A stretch of 64,000 nucleotides of DNA from Trichobilharzia regenti (lineage: Eukaryota > Platyhelminthes > Trematoda > Strigeidida > Schistosomatidae): the NCBI GenBank assembly GCA_944472135.2, contig OX235262.1, forward strand, positions 38,181,804 to 38,245,803, given 5' to 3'. Positions 12,258 through 24,835 of this stretch are shown piece after piece (within the stretch, counting starts at the first letter, position 1; every line of letters starts with the position of its first letter). Both the position numbers and the translations under genes were made by a program. The notes below the pieces were generated by a model. It saw only the letters and a list, made by a program, of their open reading frames with translations, ran no database searches and was not told where the DNA came from.

Positions 12258-12640
12258 CCTTTAATTCCTAGAGGAACATAGGGCTTCAGCTGCGAACCTC
12301 CACTGCCTTCGGTTCTCTTTCAACGTTTTACTCTGGCTCCACGTCTGCCCACATGCTTGCATCTCCTCTTCACATGACCTCCTCCAAGTCATCCTCACAT
12401 TGACAATCAACTCGCCGCTTCCTTCCCTTTCGGGTTCCACTCGAGTAATGGCTTGTCCAGTGATGTCACTTGATAGCGTGTTTTCTCAGAGTATGGCCAG
12501 CCAATCCATCTCCATTTCTTCTTGCCTATTTGTTTCAGAATCGGTTCCTGTTGAGTTGGTTCGCTGATTGGCAGAGATCCCTGTTGCTGATCTTTTCTGG
12601 CTGGCCATCTGATCTTGAGTATTGAGCGAATAGCTAAGCT
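12258..12640 (-). mobile_element. LINE-1f 3' fragment
   Basis: It closely matches 4565-4950 over its length. It starts after an ATT run with the complement of the element tail and ends at 'gatcttgagtattgagcgaa', and is 5'-truncated at about the same place as several other copies. It is non-coding. Confidence 0.8.
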
Positions 12641-12884
12641 AAAACACTACTTATCATTCTAAACACCCCCATTGAACCTTATAGTCAAAATATACACTTT
12701 CTGTTCAAGTGATTTAGAAGCTATTCGAGATTTCTTCCTGTTTTCCTTCATATTAGTTCATGACATTTTTAGGGATTTCGATTAATTCCAATAGTTAGGT
12801 GTCGTCACATAGTCTACCATGTCAAGATCAAGAGGATGCTTATCGAAGGCATTGGATGAGGGTAACACCATGTAACGAAGTGAC

Positions 12885-13190
12885 AAAGTTAGGATTTCTT
12901 GGAGGCTTTCATCATGAGCTGACATCAGTTAAAGAACCAAGCAGCCACATAAAAAATCCCTACAAAACAAGTACTTGAAAGTTAGAACTTTTAGATCACT
13001 GAACTCCAGCTCAGGTAGCTGAGTGGTCAACTGCCTTGGCCTCTTAATCTGAATTTTCCGTGTTAGATTAATAGTGGGGTCAGGGGATGTACACTGATGA
13101 AGAGTCACAAGCTAGGATGAAATGTCTGTTCAGTACTTACTCGCTTTCAATGACCTTTAAGTGAAGTTGGTTTCTGACGAAGCCTAACGA
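12885..13190. mobile_element. Diverged SINE-A pieces
   Basis: A minus-oriented 3' piece (about 12890-12985) carries 'catcatgagctgacatcagtt' in plus-strand reading and ends with a terminal-repeat match 'ccctacaaaacaagtacttg'. A plus-oriented piece (about 13010-13190) carries a weak tRNA-like head and the stretch 'ctgatgaagagtcacaag' with GAAA. Both are too diverged to fold well. Confidence 0.5.
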
Positions 13191-13954
13191 GTGAAATTAT
13201 TTATTATTATTATCAGTAGTAGTAGTAGTAGTATAACTGATATTCTTGACTGAAGTTATCAGTCCATTATGAGGCGTCTTTTACTCACGATGCAGTGATT
13301 AGATCAGTCGATATTATGCCTTAATCAACCTAGATTTCATGCTTAGAAGCAACTGTATATACCTCCTGATGAAGCTGGAAGCTCCCTGGAAAAAATTAGT
13401 ATACACCATCCTCCACCATATCTAAAGATATGATCGCATAGCCCCATGACATGACCTGGGGCGATACCAGAACAGAACACTCATCATTTGCGACGAACCT
13501 CAATTGCTATCTATGAATTAATTTCATTCTATTCATTGAACTCAAGTATTTAATACTAGTAGACTTCATAAGGTTGTTAGACATCTATCTAATCTAGTCG
13601 GTCTGTTAAGAATTTCCGCCTTCATATAGCCCACAATTATGCATTAAAAAATAAATCGTTCTACCTTGCATCATATGATTTTTTTTTATGAGTAAGCGTT
13701 TTTGATTTTCTGATATTTTTTTGTATCTAAATTGGTAATTTTGTGTCAAAAGTTCAAATTTATATACGTTATCACATGGTCAATATATTCAACACCTTAT
13801 TCTATTTTACTATTTCATACTATTTACTATTCAGAAAAACATTTTAAAATCGAGTTATTAGTATGTAACTAGCATTCGAGTGGTCTGAACTGATCAGTAC
13901 CTAATGGAAGAAATAGTCATTTAGCGATAGGCTAGCTTCAGTCTGGTCAATCAT

Positions 13955-14690
13955 TCCATCGAGTTCCGAGTGAAACATAGGGCTTCAACAACACACCTCC
14001 ACTTTGTTCTATTCTCTGCCATCTTCTTCAGCTGGGTCAACGACTGCCCATCATCTCTTATCTCCTCCTCGCCACATGATCTCCTCCATATCACCCTCGC
14101 ACTGATGACCCACTCGTCCTTTCTCATTAGGATTTCGCTCAAGTGATGGCCTACATTGCACTGAATCTCATTCAACGGTTTCCTCAAAGTATATCCTGTC
14201 CACCTCCATTTTCTCCTACATATTTGTTGGGCAATCAACCCGTGGTTGGTTCATCCCTTTTCAGAGTTCCATCTCTCTAGTTCTTTCTGGTCATTTGATC
14301 TTCATTATGGAGCAAGCGAAGGTGGTGCCTGTTGATAATAGTCTGCAACAGCCTGTCGCAAATGCTCTTCGTGACGCGCTGGTCAAGTTTATGACCAGTA
14401 TGGAAGAAGTGATTGACTTCACATTTGTGTTGAAAATCCGAATCTTGTTCTTTATACTTAGTCAGTGTAGAAGATTTCTAAACTGGTTTCAGATTGATCA
14501 AGGCGTATCTTGCCTTTCTGGTGCTGGCTAGCTTTGATATCTTCATCCATGCTGTCGCCTATGGTTGAAACCGTACTTCCCAGATAAGTCAAGGTGTGGT
14601 GAGAGCTGGTTGTTAGCCAAAATTGGTGGACAGTAATTTACGTCAATGTTTATGTCCCCAATACTGGTCGTGAGAAAATATGAACAAAGA
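13955..14690 (-). pseudogene. LINE-1f subfamily copy with RT C-terminus
   Basis: The minus-strand frame 14238-13951 keeps RRKWRWTGYTLRKPLNEIQ and the segment before the tail. Further out to about 14600, broken frames keep a KIRIFNTNVKSI-like piece and a DEDIKA-like piece. The subfamily differs from the 4565-type copies in its 3' part. The outer 14610-14690 stretch also occurs, on the opposite strand, at about 55895-55975. It has multiple stops and frameshifts and is dead. Confidence 0.7.
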
Positions 14691-14844
14691 CGGATTCAAC
14701 AACCGACCAAAGCAGACTTTGCGTAGGCGGATGCAGTTAACATATAGATAATCTGACATTCAAGAAACTGCCACAAAGAGATGAAAGGTTAACTTTCTGT
14801 GAGAAACAACCACTCAGAGGACTGTGTTTGTTTGCCTAAATTTT

Positions 14845-15052
14845 TTTCCCTTCACGTTCCGACTGGAACATAGGGCCTCAAGGTAGTGTTTATTTTACAG
14901 GATGGGATTGCTAGCCTCATGCCCAACCTTTCCTCTTTACCAGAATCATTTCTGGCTTAGCGAGGTAAAGGAGCGTGTCTGTGGCCGGGGATCGAACCCC
15001 GGAATATGTGCATAGTCGGCAAGCATCTTAACCACTGTGCCACCGACGCTTA
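14845..15052 (-). mobile_element. SINE-B copy
   Basis: On the minus strand the tRNA-like head has A box 'tggcacagtggttaagatgc' and B box 'ggggttcgatcccc'. A body with 'ggttgggcatgaggctagc' follows, and the copy ends in 'ttccagtcggaacgtgaagg'. The tail resembles the LINE-1f 3' end. A non-autonomous element; not a functional tRNA. Confidence 0.8.
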
Positions 15053-15775
15053 AATAATCTAGAATAATTTACATTAAAATCTATAAATATGTGTTGATTT
15101 CCTTAATAAACGATCTGTTGCCTGACCCTTGTCTTCTGTTGTTACAAAGGAGGCAACTTCTGTTAAACTTCTCCCTCTCATAGTGATTGCTAGTTTTTGT
15201 TGCGGTTGGTTGGTTAGATGGTTATCTTCTCTATGTTCACCTGGAGTCTTGTCTTCTCTGCCTGCTCATTCAGTAAGCTTTTTAGTTTTCGTCTGTAAGT
15301 CTTCGAGTTTGTGGGACATTAAAGCTTGACATAATTACTCTCTAAATGTTCATATCAGCCACTTGGATAGATATCACCTTACTTATATTGCTTGTCTTCC
15401 TGAATACTGTTTATACTGTCATAAAGATCTTATACCGTAATATGAATATTATACTGTATTTCAGAGAAGACGACAATTGACTCCCAGCACAATAAGTGTG
15501 TTATTTGTAAATGATGAATTCTAATAGGATATATCAGCTGAAATCTAAGAGCTGCTATGACATACATTACTATTGGTGAAATAACACCTTTGCAAACATT
15601 TGCTATCGAAAGAGTAAACGCTTATTATGAAACTACATTCCACTTGCTCTACTCACATGCTACAACCTTGAACTTAACTCAACTTATCAAATCTTTAGTT
15701 ATTATCGAATTTTACTTCCAACAATTTTTCGTTTCGTTGTGTGAAGTTCGAATTACGTAATCTGTCTGTGAGTGT

Positions 15776-15830
<55 letters not shown>

Positions 15831-16070
15831 TCTGTGTTACAATCATTGAAAAACACACTCATCTGCAAATATATCTGCATATATGCATAAGATGTGAAAG
15901 TTTTAAAAATCATTATTTTCATAACGCACTTCTATGAAAAACAAAAAGATGAACTTTTCAAATATCTTAAGTAATAATGATTTTTCTTCATAATGCAGAA
16001 AACATTGAAGACTAATTTTTTCAAAAATTGATTTTATTACCTAAGGTCATCACATGGTCATCACATTTCG
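15053..16070. other. Intergenic with AT dinucleotide run
   Basis: No gene is recognised. A long (TA)n run lies at about 15778-15826. Small frames over it encode Tyr-Ile repeats and are artefacts. Confidence 0.5.
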
Positions 16071-16074
16071 ATAA

Positions 16075-16625
16075 TAGTAGTGTAACACCAGAAGGCAAGA
16101 CACGAAAGTCAAGATATATTTTCAATTGACCAAACAGCTATTTATATTGCTCGGAGGATTTCATCATGAATCACTGGAAAACCTGGGAGTACTGGATAGC
16201 TGTTTCGTTCTAGTTTGGGGCTGTTCATCAGTATGCATCCACTGAGCTTCGGACCCAGGACCTTCTGGTTACAAGGCTAGCGAGGTCTTAGACCGTTGAG
16301 CCCTTGGAACCTGTTCCAATGGTCCTTGAATTCTTAGAATTCAAACAAAAATCCCTACAAAACCAATACTTGAAAGCTATTTATATCTATACAGTTTATA
16401 TTCTTTAACCAGTCACTGAGTGTGTGATTTCGGTTTACATTAAATAGAATGTTCAAATACATATATAGTATTCTGTTGCTAATGCCGTATTGAACTGTGG
16501 GAATAGTATTCAGAGGTTAACACCAGCAAATACAATGATTCTTACTGTGAAAATAATATATTCCGTTGGAACCCATTGTCTACAGACAATGTATCATACC
16601 ACCACAGTAGTGGAACTGATAGTAG
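16075..16625. repeat. Element X interrupted by a SINE-A copy
   Basis: The outer parts, 16075-16147 and 16387-16625, match 56110-56285 and 58285-58410 (for example 'gttgctaatgc', 'gtattgaactgtggga', 'tccgttggaacccattgtc'). The nature of X is unknown; no protein is seen. In this copy a minus-strand SINE-A sits at 16148-16374, flanked by the perfect 12-base duplication 'agctatttatat' at 16136-16147 and 16375-16386. Confidence 0.65.
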
Positions 16626-17475
16626 TAACAGTCACATGACAGGAACACGTTCAATGAAAAAAAATCAAAACAAGTTGTAATGATAACCTTTTCATCAGAA
16701 AAATACGACTACATTAATTTCACGTTAAATATGTGTTTTCTTCTGTTACCTGGTCATTTTACCAATCAGGTGAGTAAATAACGCTTAAAACTTTCCAAAT
16801 AAGTTAGGTTTGTAGGATTCGAAAGAAAACTATCGCCTCTGTAATCACTGACATTTAGTGTGAAGCCACCTTTGATGGTGAATTGTCATCAAAGTGATGA
16901 CCATGGAGAATAAATCTATATGTATATAAGTGTTTGGTAGTCATCAATTACTTACTATAGGTCTAAGTCTATCGGATGTCGCTACACGGATCTTCGGACT
17001 CAGTCAATGCTTTTCTAAATTCTGTCTATTTGCCATAAAGTCATTCGACAAAGGGATAGTAGTACATTCACCAAGACATTTAGTGATACTGAACTCGTAG
17101 GATAAGGTGGGTGTCCAGCTGACCTTTAATTTTCAGTAGTACTTTGGCTGTTATCGATTTATGGAGGTCTATTTTCGATCGAAGTGATCCTTCAAAATTC
17201 TCACAGTCGAATAATGATACTGCAAACAAGATGGTCAAGAGGCAAAGAAGACGTAATGTCTTCGTTTACGGTGTCTGTAATGCGTATGATAGGAATTCAT
17301 TGCAAATTTTCCCTCAGTATGCTATTATTTTACCTAAAATCTTAAGAATGACAAATGTATACTAAACATATCCACAGTTAATCATATAGTCTATATACAG
17401 CTCAGTATAATGTCTGGTAGATCAAATCACAGTCAAATTCGCGTAATAATATTTGTTTTCAAGAATGAATTTTTA
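16626..17475. other. No feature recognised
   Basis: AT-rich sequence. The 73-codon frame at 17144-17365 has no features I recognise. Confidence 0.4.
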
Positions 17476-17479
17476 GGGA

Positions 17480-17650
17480 ATTGACTGATATCAGGTTTGA
17501 TAACTGATCACTATCAACCGCAGAGCCACTGAAAAATAGAGAGTACAGGACAGGGGTTTTGTCCCAGTTTGGGACTCTTTTGAAGTACACACCTACCCCG
17601 GTTTTCAATGGTTCTCTAATCGATATCGGTCTGTGATCAAACTTGGAATA
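17480..17650. mobile_element. SINE-A inverted fragment
   Basis: A minus-oriented hammerhead-like segment ('tttgtcccagtttgggactc' in plus reading, about 17555-17600) is followed directly by a plus-oriented 3' piece ('ttttcaatggttctctaatc'). On the left, a third bit of the 3' end is rearranged. Short and diverged. Confidence 0.5.
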
Positions 17651-19589
17651 ATATTTGTGACTGAAATAAGATCCAGTAATGAATAATTGCACAGAGTTGA
17701 CATCTTTCTGTTTCAGCTGTCAAGTTTCATATGCTCAGTTTCAGTGTAGATTCATCCATGAATAGGAATCAACTCAAACACCATTACTAGGTAGAGAGCA
17801 CTGAACAGTCGCTTTATTCCTGTTTCGGATCTTACAGCTGGGTATAATGAGAGTTCCACGAAGAGGTGAACCCATCACCGTTACATTATGACTTACAAGA
17901 GTTACCATTCTGTTAAACGGAGCTTTCTTTGCGTAAAACTATGTGAATTAACGACTTAGTGTCATTCCATTCCAGTATCATCGATTAATATTTGTTTCCA
18001 CATCGAAATCAGAGGAACTTATGGGTCTGGACTTCTCAGTAGGACAGTGGATTGAAGTTAAGTCCGTTTTAGAAGACAAATAACTGTTACAAACCATTCG
18101 AATGCTCACTAACAACTATCTTGTGGAAACGTACGTCAGTCTCTGTATGCTCCATTAATAGAGTATGCTACTTTTGCCTAACCATTGCTGACTACTACTA
18201 ACATAGAATTCAGTCGAAAATGCCTCTCTCTTTCCGATATTATACAACCAGCCAGAGAACTAATCACTTTTATGTCGATAATTCAATTCACAGACCTAAG
18301 ATTAGGTTACTTTTAGTGGCAAAAATTCAACTACAACTCTTTCTGTCTTTCATTCTAATAGAAAAACAAATAACCAATAGAAAAACGAGTATAACGCGAA
18401 CATGTACATTTTGATTGGTATGAAATTCACTTTTAACCAATCAAATGATCGAGCGTTTACAGTAGACATATACTGTCCATTAGATTAACGAATAAAAAAG
18501 ATCATAAGGTGAACTATTTCTTTCTGTCTTCATATATAGTAGCAGAGAGGTAAAGACAGTGAGAGGAGAGTCTTTCGTTTTTGTTTATAGTTTTCTATGC
18601 ATGGATATCACATCCACCACACCCAACTAGTGTGTATAATACCTCATTCTCATTTTCCTATTCGCCTATTATACTTCAGAAGATTGATGCATATAATCTA
18701 AATGTATACGGAAGGAATGTATATTAAACAGGGTAACAAGGTAGGGAAAATCTCTATCGATTAGACATAAATATAGGTACACACGCATGCACACATAAAT
18801 ACATATTTTTTTTTACAAACAACGTTAATCGAAGTAGTAGTAGCAACGATAATTTATACACACACACACGTCCGCACGCACACAGTCACATTCAACCATT
18901 TACTCTCCTTTACTGGATAGTAGCAATTACTTGTAAAAATTTCACGTAATAAACAAAGCTTCTCTTTTTTAGAGACATTCATTTCAAGAATTACAAATGA
19001 ACTGATGTATGTACGCACTATATCGATACCTGCTAGATAATCTCCTTAGCTAATAATAATAACGAAGGATAAGCCATAAACCAACTTATCGATAACACTA
19101 TTATCATTACTAATATCAATCATTATCCATTATTATCATCATTATCATCGTCATAACTTATACGATTCTGATTCATCCTACTATCGGATTATTACAACAA
19201 AAAATCCTTTGATCACAAATTTAGACAGAAGACGAAGAAAAAGTTATACGTAAGTCAATTTGACAATAGTTAACTTAATTCTCCCAATGTTAAACTGTTA
19301 TACTAATGATACTTTAATGTACTGTATAGACACACACATATCGATATTTAATTATTGATTACATAGATAACCATTAGTGTAGAGTAATTATGATGTTGAT
19401 ATCTTCAAATCCATTGATTTTTTTTTAGTGAAGCAGGAGCAACAACAGAATGAGTAGAGAATAACATGACATCATATTATTCCTTTGGTTCTTCTCAAAG
19501 AGGACTGTTAGATGAGTTCAATGGAATAATCTATCTTGGAGTTAGGAGCTTCCTTCGAAGATGTTCTGTGATGATAGAGTTAGTCAACA
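17651..19589. other. Intergenic, no gene recognised
   Basis: AT-rich DNA with short CA runs near 18780-18890 and ATT/ATC runs near 19100-19160. No coding or RNA gene is supported. Confidence 0.5.
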
Positions 19590-20610
19590 CGACTTGCCCC
19601 ATACTAACGAAGCCGATTTTGTCAAGTATGCTGATAATCTGTCTGTTTCTATGCCAGTGGTTACTTCTTAGTCAGTCAAGCTGTTCCAAAATGAATAAGT
19701 TTTTTTTATCAGGAATTAGTCAATGATCGTAGTCAAATGGTCTTTAGTTTAATCTCTCCAAATATCAGGTGGTTAAGTTTACTTTCAGAGGTAAGAGTGA
19801 CTTACATGAACTGATCAGTTCGTACGGTTCCACTATCTTAGATGCCAAAGAAGCTGGAACTAAATCGAATGCTGAATTCCTTGAGTTGTGTATTTCCTCT
19901 GATCTTTCCTGGTCTTACCACATCATGTTAGTTTTCAGAAAGATATATTTCGATTTACGTTCTACGTAAGGAAGTTAAGACCATCTGGTATCATTCCGTT
20001 TCTCTACCGTTACAGTTTGTTAATTCTTGTATTCTGCCTATACTTCCTCAGTGTCCCCCCCCCGGCAATCTTTCTGCGCTACTTAAGAAAGACTTTGTTA
20101 CACTGCGAAGGGCACTAAAACTGTCAGTAGGGTGAGTGGGGTGTTGCTAAACCATCTCGTTAATACTATTACAGATAGACATATAGACTCCTGCAAGAAA
20201 TTAGCAAATATGACTCTGGGCATCCTTTCTATGCGCAACTCTCTTCATGTATGTCATCGGGAAGAACTAGAAGCAACTATACAAAATTGGATGGTTGGAC
20301 TACCATGTACAAATACTCTATAATACCTTAGGAAGTATACGCATATCATGTGATGAGAATAATACAAGGCACGAAATTGCCAACTTACTGCCGAACTCCA
20401 AGTAAACGGCCCCATTTTTTTCACTATTATATTGCTGTTAATATTTTCACTTTCTTACTTAATTATTACCTTCGTAATGAGAAAGTTAGATACAATGCTG
20501 AACTACACGCTAAAAATCCCATATTTATATCAAAAATACTCTTTGGAAAGAGGCCATCATCATTATTATTCTTAAACAAATATTTTCGCCTACATGAAGA
20601 TACGAACTAA
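19590..20610 (+). pseudogene. LINE-2f (CR1-like) RT relic
   Basis: Broken plus-strand frames match the LINE-2f protein at 30533 in order. These are the palm region with YADN in place of YADD (about 19620-19640), VKFTFRGKSDLHELISSYG and SSDLSWSYHIML (19769-19969), and LLNHLVNTITDRHIDSCKKL (20132-20323). Frameshifts occur near 19765, 19975 and 20130, with a C-run at about 20058-20066. The active-site change and frame breaks show it is dead. Confidence 0.75.
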
Positions 20611-20764
20611 TAATTTTACTCTTAAGCCTAAGGTTACCACTTTATCGAATTTATCCTGAAAAATATAGAGGCTTTTAAAAACCAGAACACTTGAAATTCG
20701 AGGATTGTGTCAGTCTTTAACAGAATAGATACAAGCGTGATAATGCACTTTATTATTATTAGTC

Positions 20765-20970
20765 ATTTACTTGAGTTCCCAAGCTTGAGTTTTGAGGTTT
20801 CAGTATCCATGAAGTCTTTTTTACTGAGCTGAATTGCTAGTCTCACTCCAAACCTGTGACTTCTTTATCAGATTAAGGGAGGTAAATGAGTGTGTCGACT
20901 AGGAACCGAACTACAGTCAACGTGGGGCGTGATAAGCGAGCGTCTTACCACTGGACCACTAATACGCCAG
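20765..20970 (-). mobile_element. Diverged SINE-B copy
   Basis: In minus orientation it keeps the SINE-B layout: a tRNA-like head near 20890-20970 and a body with a 'gattaagggaggtaaatgag' match in plus reading. The tail is poorly kept. Identification rests on the order of partial matches. Confidence 0.5.
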
Positions 20971-21316
20971 TAAGAGTAGTAGTAGTAGTAGTAGTTGTTG
21001 TTGTTGTCATAGTAACAGTAGTATTATGAAACATCTAATTCATAAAGTATTATTATTGATTTGAAAACGTGTTTTATAAGTTTAAAAAGGAATCAGATAA
21101 TGAGCGTGTTACACCATGCATCTATCGATCACTTATTTTTGATGAATTAATGAAAGGTTGAAATGAACTTTACTGAAGGTCAAAGACTTAAATATTTCAT
21201 ACGTAAAAGTGTATCGAATTGAAAAATCTTCAAACTATCGAACAGTAATTGATAGGTATATTATATTTTATTATTTTAGGCAATATGTAATATTCATGTT
21301 AAATCCCCATTCCAAC

Positions 21317-21472
21317 ATTAATAGAGAGAAGACCAGTAGCTCAGCGACGAGTCTCTTTTCGCAGCTGTATGATTGCAAATATATATATGGTTATTTTGCA
21401 ACTGTGCAGCTGTGAAAATAAATTCACCGAAAAGAGACTTGTCGCTGAGCTACTAGTCTTCTCTCTATTAAT
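21317..21472. repeat. 45-base inverted repeat (hairpin or MITE-like)
   Basis: The arms 21317-21361 and 21428-21472 are reverse complements with about two mismatches, separated by 66 bases. Both arms start at the outside with 'attaatagagagaaga'. The outer ATTAATA may be part of the arm or a duplication of the target. It does not match any other family in the window and there is no coding content. Confidence 0.75.
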
Positions 21473-22424
21473 ATGTCATATACCAAAGGCAAAAGCGGCT
21501 TACTAAGACTTGTTAATTAAAAGTTGGATTCTTGTCATTGTTGTCGCAATTAGGAGTGTTTTAAAGTACCTGAAAAGTGTAGACCCGCTTGAACAGTCAT
21601 CTGACATTGGACCACATTCATCCATTTCAACAAAATGAGTAATTTGTATATTTAGTGACTACAAGTTTCGTCGAGCAAGGCAAAGTTCAAAGTTACGTCG
21701 CATCATTTAGATTTCTATTGCCTAATCGAGTGAGTAACATGTAATCTACTCAGGTCTAATTCATTCATTTTGAAACTAGTTAGGTTACGTAACATGGTGA
21801 TGACTAATATTTGAAAAAAAATGGTTAAAACTGTAACCTAATAACCTTCAAGTAATGCCTTGACTGTACGGTTATCATAAAATGTGTGTGCATGTGTGTG
21901 TGTGTGTACCAATACGTACACTTGATAACTGAAATAGATACCTGTTACTAACTGGAGTTGTGTGTGTGGTGAAATTTAAGGTGATAATTGTTCCTTTTTC
22001 ACGCCTAATCAAGTAACCATGTTAGTCATAAAATTCCAAAAATCGATTGATTTTTCTTAGTTTACTCAGGTTGAATATTAAGGGTAGGATGAAATTTGAA
22101 TATTGAAATGGTAGTGAAGACGAGCATTATTCGTTACTTTTTAAGCTTTAATATTTGATCGTTGGGGTTTCATCACTAGGCTCGGTGACATCTTCGATAC
22201 TAAATTCACTAGTCACATGTACGTGCCATACTTTTAAATGAGAAATATCATAAAGCCTAGTGATTAAACATTCTCAGTTAAATATAAAAGGTTGGAAGGC
22301 AACAGGCAGTTTCCAGAGTTAGAATCCGTCTAATTTACAGCTTGTACTGATTGTTGTATTTTCAGCGGTATACAATTCATAGTAGTAAGAAGAATAGTAG
22401 CTGCTATCACAATTATTATTATTA
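21473..22424. other. No feature recognised
   Basis: AT-rich sequence with a short TG run near 21885-21906. No gene is supported. Confidence 0.45.
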
Positions 22425-22830
22425 TTTCCTTTAGTTCCTTGAGGAACATAGGGTTTCAGCTGAACGTCTCCATTCCATTAGATTCTCCACCAACGTTTTC
22501 ACCTGACTACGCGTCTCTCCTTATGCTTTCATCTCCTATTCACATGACCTCCTCCAAGTCACCCTCACATTGATCACGAACTCGCCCATTCAGGGTCCAC
22601 TCGAGTAATGGCTTGTCTAATGATGTCACTTGATGGCGTGTTTTCTCAGAGTATGGCCAGCCAATCCATATCCATTTCTTCCTGCCTATTTGTTTCAGAA
22701 TCGGTTCCTGCTGAGTTGGTTCGCTGATTTCCAGAGATCCCTGTTGCTGATCTTTCCTGGCCAGCCATCTGATCTTGAGTACTATTGAGAGAAGACAGCT
22801 GTTGATGAAGGTCGCTACCACAACTAACAT
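22425..22830 (-). mobile_element. LINE-1f 3' fragment
   Basis: It begins after an ATT run with the complement of the LINE-1f tail. A minus-strand frame of 96 codons (22830-22540) keeps RKKWIWIGWPYSEK, a damaged version of the C-terminal signature, plus a CEGDLEEVM-like end. It is 5'-truncated. Confidence 0.8.
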
Positions 22831-23249
22831 TGTAATAAATATATATAATAAATAAAAATCCGATTAATACGTAGTACAGTGTTTATATTTCTCACTAACT
22901 CTCTAATAGGGATCTGAAAATTCGAAGCAAAAACTTAAAATCTATCTTGACTGTCAGACTAATAGTGAAGGCAGATACTCACTACTGTGACACCGAGTGA
23001 TTGTTACTCTATCTCATGAATAGTCAGGAATTACCAAAATTAAATGTGAAACATAGGACTGATGATTTGAGCTTTACTGTTTAGGCAGTGTCGTTCTTAG
23101 ACAGGATGGGGACGTTAGTATAACATTCCAACTACAGTCTTCACTGATTTTACAACGTGCTAAGTGAAGCTTTGTTAAAATGGTGTCGGCCGGGAATCAA
23201 AACTGGACTATTTGCGTGGTAGGTAATCATTCTACCAATGAATCACTGG

Positions 23250-23650
23250 CTGATATCAATTAGAAAACCATTGGAAAACCACCAAGGGGTACTGGACATC
23301 TGTTTCGTCAGCCTAGTTTGAGATTCATCACCAGTGTGCACCCACCACCAGGGTTTGAACCCAAGAATTTCCGGTTAGAAGGCATGCTCGTAGACCATTT
23401 AGCCAGTGGAACCGGAATCAATGGCCCATGAATTCCAACTTGTATCAGTTCATGATTTTAGTGAGGCCACCAGTCAATATTACTGGTGAGCATTTTTCTT
23501 CACTCCCTACAGATTCGACCCCACTGGTCACGACTTCTCACTAGAACTTCAGTCAATTTCGTTCTGTAGCCAGTCACTAGAAAGCATCAGATTAATTTAC
23601 AAGAATTGGTTTGTAGAGATTCGATTTGTTATAGAACCACTGAAAACCAT
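23250..23650 (-). mobile_element. SINE-A copy, near full length
   Basis: It contains the 3' part, a diverged hammerhead-like segment (core GTGATGA after CTG), the tRNA-like head ('gggtttgaaccc' B box complement near 23350), the leader, and the 5' terminal repeat near 23605-23635. Some 20 bases of a next unit ('agaaccactgaaaacc') follow, again suggesting a head-to-tail source. Confidence 0.7.
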
Positions 23651-24169
23651 GTGCAAATATAACATTGATAAGCCAGTCAACAGAAAATAAACTCGAAGTC
23701 AGGGGTGAAACAAAGAGTAATTAAATACATCTTAGAATTGTATAACACTCAGTTTTTTTATTCGTTCTCCTTGGAAAGTAATCCCGCATATTTTATCACA
23801 ATAAATCTGTTAACATGATTATGTCGACGCAGCTGCTTTTAAATAAGAACTACATTGTATGGCTGTATTAGTATTTCTTAATGTAATATTTTAAAGAAGA
23901 CTACCATTTCCTCTTTTACAGGTTATCTACTTACTTATCTAGTTGTTTTCTTCTATGTTAAGCGGATCGCTACCTTCAGCAAATTCTGAATTATAAAAAT
24001 TTAGTGTCTAGTAGACAGAGTCTTGATATGATCTATTCATTTGATCTTATGTCAGAACAACACCATGCAATGAATGTTGGAAGCTGTACATGGCTGAAAA
24101 CAAATAATTGAAATAAAATAGATTCATGTTATACTGCTTCAACGCTTGCTTTGGCTGTTTCCAATTTTA

Positions 24170-24430
24170 TGGAGGACTTCACCATGAGCTGAAATCAGTT
24201 AGAGAACCACTGGAAAACCTGCAGGGAGTATTGGAAAGCTGTTTCGTTATAATATGGGACTCTTCATCAGTACGCACCCACCGGGGTTCGAACACAGGAC
24301 CTTCTGGTTACAAGGTTAGCGAGCACATAGACCATCGAGCCACTAGGACTCGATCCAGTGGTTCTTGAATTCTAACTTCTGCCAGTTCACGACATAGCGC
24401 GACCACTTCGCAATGTCTTCTTCGATGAGT
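24170..24430 (-). mobile_element. SINE-A copy
   Basis: On the minus strand it keeps the 3' region, GTACTGATGAAGAG with a degraded stem II partner, the B box ('ggggttcgaac' in plus reading), and the A box region near 24315-24350. The leader is truncated at about 24430. Confidence 0.75.
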
Positions 24431-24529
24431 TAACGAATGATTCCATATTACAAGAAAAGAATGCAGGTCATTCTTTTATCAAGTGTTACTTTGCATGAAT
24501 GTGACTGATTACAAGTTTGTTGATGAGAT

Positions 24530-24835
24530 GACATCAGTTAGAGGTTTTCCAATGGTCCTCTAACTGGCTGGCGGTTGCACCATATATATATATATATATA
24601 TATATCACAAATTGGCGGAAGTTGGGATTCACGGGTCATTGACTCGAGTTTTAGCGACAGAATGGTCCACTAGCTGGGCTTGTAATCAGTAAGTACAAGG
24701 TTTGAACCCTAGCAGATGCGTACTAATGATGAATCCCAAACGGGGAGAAACAGCTGTCCGGAATCCCCAAGTTTCCAAATGGTTCTCTAAGTGACTTCAA
24801 CTCCTGATCAAACATGTAATATTCTTTTGGAAGAT
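24530..24835 (+). mobile_element. SINE-A copy with internal TA expansion
   Basis: It begins with small inverted 3' pieces (24535-24565), then a leader in which the family sequence 'gcactatatcgtgaattgg' has expanded into a (TA)n run at about 24582-24604. The tRNA-like head with B box 'ggtttgaaccc' and a diverged hammerhead-like segment (core ATGATGA) follow. Confidence 0.6.

Noticed and set aside
14295..14531. 78-codon plus-strand frame
   Set aside because: It lies antisense over the LINE-1f relic at 13955-14690 and is explained by it.
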